DNA from: Epinephelus fuscoguttatus
Lineage: Eukaryota; Chordata; Actinopteri; Perciformes; Serranidae
Reading direction: 5' to 3'
DNA: 64,000 nucleotides
Assembly: GCF_011397635.1 (NCBI RefSeq)
Contig: NC_064758.1
Location: 17,390,513-17,454,512, forward strand
The notes beneath the pieces were generated by a model, which was not told where the DNA came from, did not search any database, and saw only the letters and a list, made by a program, of their open reading frames with translations. This document shows, one piece after another, positions 36,312-64,000 of this stretch. The position numbers were made by a program, and so were the translations under genes. The first letter of the stretch is position 1. Every line of letters starts with the position of its first letter.

Positions 36312-38944
36312 ACTGAGAGAACGAGTAAAGGGTAAACAGTTCACCACATATTCCATCATTAGACAACAACAGCAGTGAAGAGGTTCTGATGAATGAATAA
36401 TGTGTGTGTTGTCTCTTCAACGCACCTGATTTGCACATAAAAGCTAATATCAGTGTTAGATGTTTAGGTTTACTGTAAATATGAAGGGCTATCTATGCTA
36501 TCGTAATCCAAGGCCAAATATAGGGTTTACACGTAAAATGTAGGATTAGGAAAGTCTCTGTCACTTCATTATTTTTTCAGTGATGGTTTTTGGTCTAATT
36601 TTCCATTCCAAATTACACGTCTTTACTAATCTTCACCACAAAATGACCAGTTGTAAATCAGCTAGTCATGCCGTGTTACCTTGAATTCATGAAGAAAATG
36701 TTTTTCTCGCATGCCTCCACAGAAAGCGGCGAACATATTGATTTGAGGATTGATTGGGGACTAAATTTAAAATGTGTTCGTATACTGAATATACTGCACA
36801 AGTTGCGAGAGAGTTTGTAAGTGGCAGTCTAAACAATGTTTTCTTCATGAATTCAAGGTAAGACCACATGACTGATTGATATACACGTTTATTTTGTGGG
36901 TGCAGTATTCCTGTAAAGCTAATGTGATGAACACTTCCCCTGCATCATTGCTCTGATGTAGAAAATGTCAGCTGTGTGCTGGTGCTCCACTATGGTCCAA
37001 CATAGTTGCTAGGAAAAATGCTGCGCAATTACAGTATATATATATTTGCCTGGCCTCACCTTGTTGACCAAGGACAATACATCAACTCTGACATGTTGGC
37101 ATATGTGTCTTAGAAAGTACACATCTTCATAAGCCTTATAAAAATGAAAGCAAAGCCTTAAACCCTCCTTCCCATTAAACTAACAGTGGTTAGATTACAT
37201 TTCATACCCACTCTGAGGTGAACCATGGCAAGGTTTCAGATTAGATTCCACAGCACATTAACCATTACAAAATGGGTCTTTAGTTTCACAATGGAAAGTT
37301 TTTTTATGCCTGTCACAACACAACGAATGGGACAAGTATTGACTTGGAAAGTATGTTTTTTTAATCCCGCTTTGTTCTCGTCAGCCATCATAGGCTGTCC
37401 ATCAAATTTAGTTCACAGCTGCAGTCGAGAGCCAAAGTCTTACGAAAGTGATCATTACTCTTGTTGTCTGTTTATCAGCAACCTGCAGACTGTTTACCTA
37501 AACAGCCTCAGCAGCGTCTGTTGTTTTGTCTGTGAGATCAGTTGTTATGAAAGACTTACAGTAAGTATTTACAGGTTTTTGGCAATAGGGGAATGCCACA
37601 ACCCAGACATTTTCAAGAAGGTGGGGAGGGAGACTGCACGGTCTAACCACTGTTAGGAGTCTTTGAACAAATCCTGTTGTTATGCAAAAAAGCAAACTGG
37701 CATAAGCAGCTCAGGCTGTTTCACTTTTCCATGTTTTGGTTTGATTAACGATACGTTAGGGCACATTAATCACAGTATACACAGCTGCACGTAAACAGGA
37801 ATAATAGTGGAACATTCATTTCATTGGTCATGTAAAGAGCTTAGTTGGAATATTGTCCTTTTCGCAATAAGGGAAAAACCGGAATATTGTGCGCATGTAC
37901 AAATAGTCATACAGATGAAGCTAATATGGAACTGAGCGCAGCATCAACAGCAACCTGCCTACGTTATCACAGCTCACAGCTTTTAGTTTCCCTCTGGTTC
38001 AGGCCAGTCTGGTAGCTGTTTCATCTCAGGAGCAATACATGCAAATTACAGCTCAGTGTATCTGGCTCGTGCAGATCTTAAAATACTCTGAAGTTCTAGA
38101 AACTACAAAAAAAAAAAAAAGAAGTTAATTCTACTCGTGTTGAATGTATCATGGATGTTTCCAAAGAAGCCATTGAGGATGAATGGGTATAACCAATCAG
38201 ATAACACCATCTGTGCCTGTGTGATCATTCAGTCCTGATATCAGTGAGTTACTGTGTGTGTGTACCGTAATAACTGATAAGGTGTGTTCGTTCAGTCCAG
38301 CCAAGACTCATAGCATGTTTATGTTGAGTATATTTTAGAATTCACTGATGATCCCAATTTAAATTCACTTTATTATCAGCTGTAATGCTGCTAGGTGCTA
38401 GAACGAAACATGATTGTGTCTTACGTAGCTTTGCACTACTCTATGAAGTATCTTCATGACAGTGAAAATTGTTGTTTACATTATACGCAGCGTTGTACAA
38501 TACTACTCCAATGTTTAAATCATTAGTGTCTTAATGAAGGAGTAACTCGTGGATCATAAAGGGAAAATGTTTATGAAAAATCTTGCATGTTTTATGTTTG
38601 CATGTTTTGATGTTTTCTTGTACTGATTGTAAACAAACACTAGAAGCCGTCCTGACCTTGTCCTCGTGACTTTATTCAGTGGTCCTTACAAAAATCCTCA
38701 GCAGGTTCATTGTCAAGAATTCAAATGTACAAAACGGGGTTTTTGTTTCCCAGCGGTACAAAATCTATAAGGTACTAGTACTTCTGCTACAAAGTGGATA
38801 GAGCTATTTTTTTTAAATTTCCATACAACAAATGGGTAGAAAGCAGAAATCTTTATCACTCACTTTTTACAAACACTGTACAGATTGTACACATTGTCAG
38901 TTTTATAGACATCTGTAAAGCAGTGGAACAGTACAAAAAATAAA
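36312..38944 (+). other. Probable long chdh 3' UTR and downstream flank
   Basis: The first good plus-strand AATAAA after the chdh stop is at 38939-38944, implying a 3' UTR of about 2.6 kb that would include the MITE at 36676-36861. An unseen earlier signal is possible. Confidence 0.35.
36676..36861. mobile_element. Small mariner-type MITE downstream of chdh
   Basis: About 184 bp bounded by inverted repeats ccttgaattcatgaagaaaa and its reverse complement, each preceded or followed by TA (36677-36678 and 36859-36860). This matches the TA target of Tc1/mariner elements. No ORF. Confidence 0.75.
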
Positions 38945-39881
38945 GCTGTCAGTTGCACAACAAAGTTTTGAGTTGGTTTCTCTTCATTTGATGAAAGTCT
39001 AAATTTGGATGCATTTGGAAATTCGTACTGTGAATAAGCAGGTGATTTTTTCTGATGTTGTCGGCTGTCACTGAGTTTCTGACATTTTGTGAGCCAAAAG
39101 GTTTGGTTTTAATGACTTGGACCACGCAATGTCGTGCACTGTTGGCCGATCAATTCTGATTTATTAAATCCAATCAGTGATGACACTGAATGACTTATTC
39201 ATTTTTAATTAAAAAATGGGTTTGATTTAGTAATTACTATCAGTTTCTCCCATCAGGGAAACCAACACAGGTTTGATCCCCACAACAACCAGAGTGTCTA
39301 TTTGTCTGTGCGAGACGCTGCAGCCCTGCGTTCTCATCACCTGTGGCAAATATACAGATTTCTGCGTACAGCATGTGTGTAATATGGCTTCTCTTAATTA
39401 CTCTAAAATATGTATTTCAAAGTCAGTACAATCCAAAACAGTAAAATAGAAGCTCTGGCTGTATTCACACAAAATTAAGAGATTTTAAAGAGGTAATTTT
39501 CTGATGTCACATTTTGCTGCTACACATTTACAGTCAATCACACAGTTTTTGGACGTGTTAACCAATCAGAACTCAGAATTTTAATTCCCATCAATCACCG
39601 CAGACTGGTATTTACATTATTACGACTTTAAATATCTTTCTTTCTCCATTTTGTGCAAATGCAGCATTTTGCCAAGGTTTTCCTGACTCGTGAACCTACA
39701 CACCCCAAAAGTTACAGAGGTAAGAATTCAAATTTGTCAAAAGTTCGTAGTTAAACAAGATTTACATGCGGTTAGAAAATGCATGAGTCATATTTATCAG
39801 TTGTAATGGCCACTAAAACTTGTATATATACATATATATATATATGTGTGTATGTATATATATACATACATACATACATAC

Positions 39882-39931
<50 letters not shown>

Positions 39932-41576
39932 GAGAAAGGAATGAGTGCATTTACAGTACATACTAAGAGTATTCCAGATACCAGCTCAGGTTTAATTAAC
40001 CTCCACATATTCATTATTAATTGTACCCAACAAAAATCAATAACTTTTTAATATTGGCATCAACCCATTGTCATGATTGTACACAATAAACAGTGTACTC
40101 TTCAACAACAACAGCAACTTAAAAACGGAATAAAATCGACGTATCTGGAATAATATTTGAAGATTGATGTGCGTGTAAATGCACTACTTGTTTTGGTTTT
40201 ATATTTGAAGGAGCCCTTTGATTGCACAGATCAAACATGTTGCCCTGACAACTGTACTTTGATGGAGGAAAGAAAAAGATAAAGAAAGATTGCCCCGCCT
40301 TGATCCAGTGTTGGTTTGTAAAAGTTGACCTGAAGACATTATTACAGTTGGCAGTGGTAGACGAACACCGGCTAGCGGCAGAGCAAAGGTGAAGAGCAGC
40401 TGGTGAGAAATGTTGCTGCTCTGTAGTGTTTCTAGGTTGTGTAGTTGTACTTTCACAGGCAGCAGCCTTTAAACAAGAGGCAACAGCTGACATCCATCAT
40501 TTCATTCCAAAAACACAAATAATATGACAGTTTCCTTTTCCTGTTGTGGCATTTTATATATACAACATGTGGACGGTGACAAACAGCAAATATCACATCT
40601 ATGTGTCACAGATCTATCTACCTAACAAGACTTGTGATGAAACAAGCGTTCAGATGCCTGAAGATAAATTCCAGTTAGTTTTTTTTTTTTGCTGCTTGGC
40701 AGGTGAAACCAATTAAATGTGGTGATCAGGTATTTACAGGTACTCAAATAGCCTGGAAGCAAAGCCGCGCATGACTTGGGAATGATGTCAGATGATCATA
40801 TTAGTCTTGTTAAGATAGTGCTTGCACAATCAGGCAGGAGTCTGGTTCCTTTTTGTTGTCTCATTTTGCTGACTAATTTAAAACCAAGCATTTTGTCTTG
40901 TCTTCATAACTTCTTTTAGTCTAAAGCAGGTCTGAGTGAAGTGAATCTTTGCATATTGTGAGTGAGTCTGTAACAATGAAATGGACTCTCCTCACAGTAA
41001 TGAAGGGGCTTTGATAATCACTATGAAAACAAGTGTGACACTGTACTACAATCCTAAATTTTCCTTTATTTTCAGGGTGTTTAAAGTAATCGAGTCAGTA
41101 AAATGGCTGTAAATTTAGTTAAGGGGAAGGATGATGTGACACACAGAAACACACTGTGAGATATGTTTCTGTGTGTCATACCAGTGTGCACGTTAAAGAG
41201 AAGGATATGCCTGAGGACAAAGTCTTTTTCGTTGATATGTGATTTCCTTTTCAAGTCAAGTACTGAGACAAGCGACGTTTAACCCTGAACCCAGATCAGC
41301 GTGACCGTAACGCTGCACTGAGATTAGCTGAAATAAATTTACAAAAAAATAATGTGTTGTTATTTGAGTCATGGAGGCCAAAATGTAATGTAAAGAACCA
41401 GTGTCTCATGACCTCTGAAGGTTAAAATCACACATTATATATACATGACGTGAAACTCAACAGGGAGTTGTTGGAAAGCCAAAAACATTTTGCAGCAGTA
41501 CAAATGCAGCTTTGCAAAGCCAGCTTTACTCTTTCAGTCACTTATCAATGAGTTTAAAAGGTGACATGTTTTCTGT
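38945..41576. other. Interval between convergent chdh and cacna1d
   Basis: AT-rich, without recognised exons. It holds the TA/CATA microsatellite at 39820-39926 and a hairpin at 41137-41178. Possible distal cacna1d poly(A) signal (minus AATAAA) at 41065-41070. Confidence 0.4.
39820..39926. repeat. (TA)n/(CATA)n microsatellite
   Basis: Alternating TA with CATA and TGTG interruptions. Confidence 0.95.
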
Positions 41577-41582
41577 TTTATT
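41577..41582 (-). terminator. Putative proximal cacna1d polyadenylation signal
   Basis: TTTATT on plus (AATAAA on minus), about 525 bases beyond the cacna1d stop codon. Confidence 0.35.
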
Positions 41583-42107
41583 GGCTCTTCATATTGAGTG
41601 AACAAGTCACGTGATTTTAGGGCAGTGCAGTAGAAGAATGAAAGGCCCACAATCCCGACAATGTTCACTCAATATGGATGCAAACATGCTCAAATTAAAG
41701 CCATCAATGTTGCTATTTCATTTTGAAAACAAAGTGTTGCAGTACATTGCACAAACAATAAAAATATCCTGAAGAGGACGAGCTCTGGGCTGGCTGTGCA
41801 AGGCTGGCAGATTATTCAGCTGTACCCTGAATTCCTGCTAAATGACAGGCAGCTGGCGAGTGGACTGATTCCCTCTGGTTTGAATATATCTCAGCTCTTT
41901 CAAGAAGCCATCTGTTTCTCTCAACTCTCCCATGTTTCCATTCTCCACTCCACAGAAAGAGAAAACAAGGCACTTTGTTCTCTTATCCATCCATGTTTGA
42001 CATCTTCTGTCTATTGCAGGACGCTGCTGAACAGAGACATCCCCCCACTGTGGAACAGTAGTAGAAATTAAATTGAAAAAACCTAAATAATCCCATGTGA
42101 GCCGCTG

Positions 42108-61376
<19,269 letters not shown>

Positions 61377-62246
61377 CTGAGGTGGACGATGTGGAAAGTG
61401 ATTAGAGGATGAAAAAACAGAAGGCGTACCATCCAAACACAGACAGAAATAAAGCTTGGTACCTCTCATTCATTCATGCAGTCAGTTATACATGCTTTCT
61501 TTCAGTCACCGTGTATGAGTCATATTAGCTAACAAGCAACATAGAAATAGATGAAAACTGTTATGAAGAAATTTTCCTATTTGTGATCTCTCTGCATCGT
61601 TGCAATGACAACAATCAATGTGCATGCAGAGTATACATATCTTAAATACTATTCCATGACTAACAGACCTGGAGCACTTACACATACAGCACATTTAACT
61701 CTGGGTAACTGAGTCAAAACAGGCAACAGACAGATCATCTGCAGTTCAAAGACAAACAAACCAAAGGACAAACTGTAATTGAGGTTTCTCAACTGATACA
61801 AACATCATGATGGATCCTCTTCTTGTTACAGAACAATCACATAAGACCTTTGACAAGAAATGTAAACACACAACCGTGCATAACTATACAATGTTGGCAA
61901 TTTGATTACACACCCTTGGGCAAGCCACGAAATGACGAAATGAGACAAAAGACCATACAGTGTTATCTGTTCATCTTCATCATGCCATGCACCCAGACAG
62001 GACGAGGTCATAACAAGATAAATGTCAGCTGAACCATGAAACTGGAGCCAAAATGCAACAAATGCAACCAGGTCGATTCAAAACAAAACATTGAGTCTTC
62101 AATCACAAACCGTCGCACAACTGAATACGTGAGACCATAAAGCATCTCAATGTTTTCATCAGTAAGTGAGAGACAGAGAGTGACAACAAAAATATATTGA
62201 TGCTGGGTGATCACAAAAAGGTGAGGGGCTTTAATCATTTTCTTAC

Positions 62247-62288
62247 CCCTGGCTCCACTATCACCTTGACGACAGGAATGGCTGCCGA
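62247..62288 (-). CDS. Candidate alternative IVS3-S4 linker exon of cacna1d
   Basis: 42 nt, open, bounded on minus by an AG (ttttgatttcaag) and a good donor (ggg|gtaaga). It is in phase with the next exon at 61376 and would insert SAAIPVVKVIVEPG before NTEDSARIS. Mammalian Cav1.3 uses a small optional exon at this point, but the residues do not match what I recall. It may be chance. Confidence 0.3.
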
Positions 62289-64000
62289 CTTGAAATCAAA
62301 AGCCTAAGGTTAATAAAAGATACACAAACCAGCTGTACAGCATCACACCAGTCACAAGTCAGTGCTGCTGCAAACATCCTATATCATCATTGCCTATGAC
62401 TTATTTGACATTTAATTGCATTAAAAATATCAGAAGCACCCTCGCGTAAAACAACACAGCATTACGTTTTATACCACAAACAAGAACACCATCATCGTAA
62501 AGCATGTCATGCAAAAGCTTTACCACATACTCTCAGCAGTGACACCAGACATGATGCAAGCATTCAGTGGTCAAGAAGATTTTGCTCTGATCAAAATACT
62601 AATAAAGTTAACTGTTGGCATTAAGTATAAGGAGAAAACATACATGATACACCCTCTTAAAGAAAAATACTGATATTGTTCATTTTGCCTTTTTTTTAAC
62701 ATTTCACCTCATGATTTTGCAATTCATACTGAATGTCACAACATATTCTTTTTTTTTAATTATAGTATGACCTTTCAGGATTAAGCCTGATTTAAATTAA
62801 CTGTTGTCCTAGCAAACACCGATATCCTTAACAAAATAAATAATAATAAAAAACTGGGTTTTTTTTTAATTATCATTATTTTATACTTATCTATCAGAGA
62901 CACAACTCTCTTCCTTTTATGAGTGACTGTAGCTTTGAAGCTTTCTTTTTCTTTCTTAGCTAAGAGACTGAGTCATGCTTTTTTTACCGACTGTCTCTTT
63001 ACCACTTAGACAACAACCCCGATTAATCTGGTTTCAAGGCAGGCACTTAACTGAAAAGGCCACATTTATGGTAACGGTGCTCCATACTGCTATAGTAAGC
63101 CCTGTCCTCAAACTTTTACACGCATCCGCTGCATCTGACCCAGTGAAAAACCAGATCCTCCTCTCCACCCTTGAAGAAATGTGAGTCCCAGGCTGTACAC
63201 TCTTTCTGTTTGCATCTTACCTGCCTCACCAGGTGACATGGAAAGTATCTTTGTCTGAACAGCGCAGCCTGACAACAGGAGCTCCACAGGACTCCATGCT
63301 GGGCCCTCTACTATTCTCCCTCTACACAGGGAAGCTTAGTGCTGCCATACACTCGCATGGCTTCTCCTACCACTGCTATGCTGATGAAATCCAGCTTGTT
63401 CTACATTCCACCCTGTTGTTTTCCATTCTGAATGGACTGCAAGTGACGCAAACGTGTCAACTTTGTAAAAAACACACTTTATTTTGAAATACAGGGAATT
63501 TCCAGCAGAGAGTGTTTATTTTGAAGTGATGTTTCCTGCTGTGGAGTGAGTAACAGACAGCTACCTGACAGAGACAGTAGACTAGCTTGACGACATGGCC
63601 CAAACGCAAGTATGATGATGAATGTATTAAAGTGTGTGGACCTTGAACAAATGGCTAGGGAGGAATCTGGACCTCGTGGCTGGACCAGTTTAGAGTTTGA
63701 CCAGTGATGGTGTACAGTGTGTTATTACCTAAAACATTCACTCAAAGCATGAGACAGACAGGACAAACAAACTTATTCATAACATGGACAAGCTGGCAGC
63801 AAGCATGGAGTCAGTGTTAACAACAGCTGCTGCAAACCAGGGTGCAGAGTGGCCTTGCAGTAGCAGCACAGCAGATTCAAAAGAGTTACGTTTGACACAA
63901 CATGATTACAGCCAAGATTTTTAAATGATAGCTGGTGAAAACAACAGTTCCCAAATTTGGAAGCTTTTATAACTTGCTTTTTTTTAATCGATTAATTATT
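62289..64000. other. cacna1d intron continuing beyond the window
   Basis: Apart from the reverse-transcriptase relic at 62990-63425 I see no exon. The IVS1-S3 exons must lie further right. Confidence 0.5.
62990..63425 (+). pseudogene. Non-LTR retrotransposon reverse transcriptase relic
   Basis: Conceptual pieces: PVKNQILLSTLEEM, then after a stop FASYLPHQVTW, then SLTTGAPQDSMLGPLLFSLY and SYHCYADEIQLVLHS. These match the order of RT motifs in fish L2/CR1-like LINEs (…GVPQGSVLGPLLFSLY…YADDTQL…). The catalytic YADD reads YADE and stops break the frame, so it is dead. Confidence 0.75.

Noticed and set aside
39772-40014. 80-codon minus-strand ORF
   Set aside because: It is mostly a translated TA/CATA microsatellite.

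Overview
The window looks like nuclear DNA of a teleost fish, probably a percomorph. It is AT-rich and intron-dense, with GT-AG splice sites, teleost-type tRNA-derived SINEs, Tc1/mariner, hAT and TTAA-flanked elements, and five vertebrate protein-coding genes in the order I recall from human 3p21.1. The species call is inference. The gene calls rest on exon-by-exon conceptual splicing. Exon lengths add up to whole codons for the three genes complete in the window (actr8 1932 nt, il17rb 1293 nt, chdh 1905 nt) and for the visible part of cacna1d (2652 nt).

Layout. 487-3015 (+): selenok, a selenoprotein of the ER membrane; its first exon lies left of the window, and a UGA-Sec codon and a SECIS-like 3' UTR are present. 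3823-10870 (-): actr8, an INO80-complex actin-related protein, 13 exons, with a 27-bp minisatellite in intron 1. 12874-18079 (-): il17rb, an IL-17 receptor with signal peptide, one membrane helix and a SEFIR domain. 18285-19665: the head-to-head il17rb/chdh interval, holding a block of ~165-bp tandem monomers between ~49-bp inverted arms. 19.7-36.3 kb (+): chdh, mitochondrial choline dehydrogenase, with introns full of transposons. 36.3-42.1 kb: convergent 3' ends. 42108-61376 (-): the 3' half of cacna1d (L-type calcium channel Cav1.3), from the repeat-IV voltage sensor to the C-terminal PDZ ligand. 62.3-64.0 kb: cacna1d intron with a dead LINE reverse transcriptase.

The genes are unrelated in function; what they share is conserved vertebrate synteny. 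From memory, actr8 appears flipped relative to its neighbours compared with human. I found no operon, CRISPR array, phage or viral element, rRNA or functional tRNA. The most unusual DNA is (i) a perfect 44-bp spacerless palindrome where the actr8 minisatellite begins, (ii) the inverted-arm/tandem-monomer block between the il17rb and chdh promoters, and (iii) a (CA)23 tract fused to a cacna1d 5' splice site. I saw no convincing new gene system.
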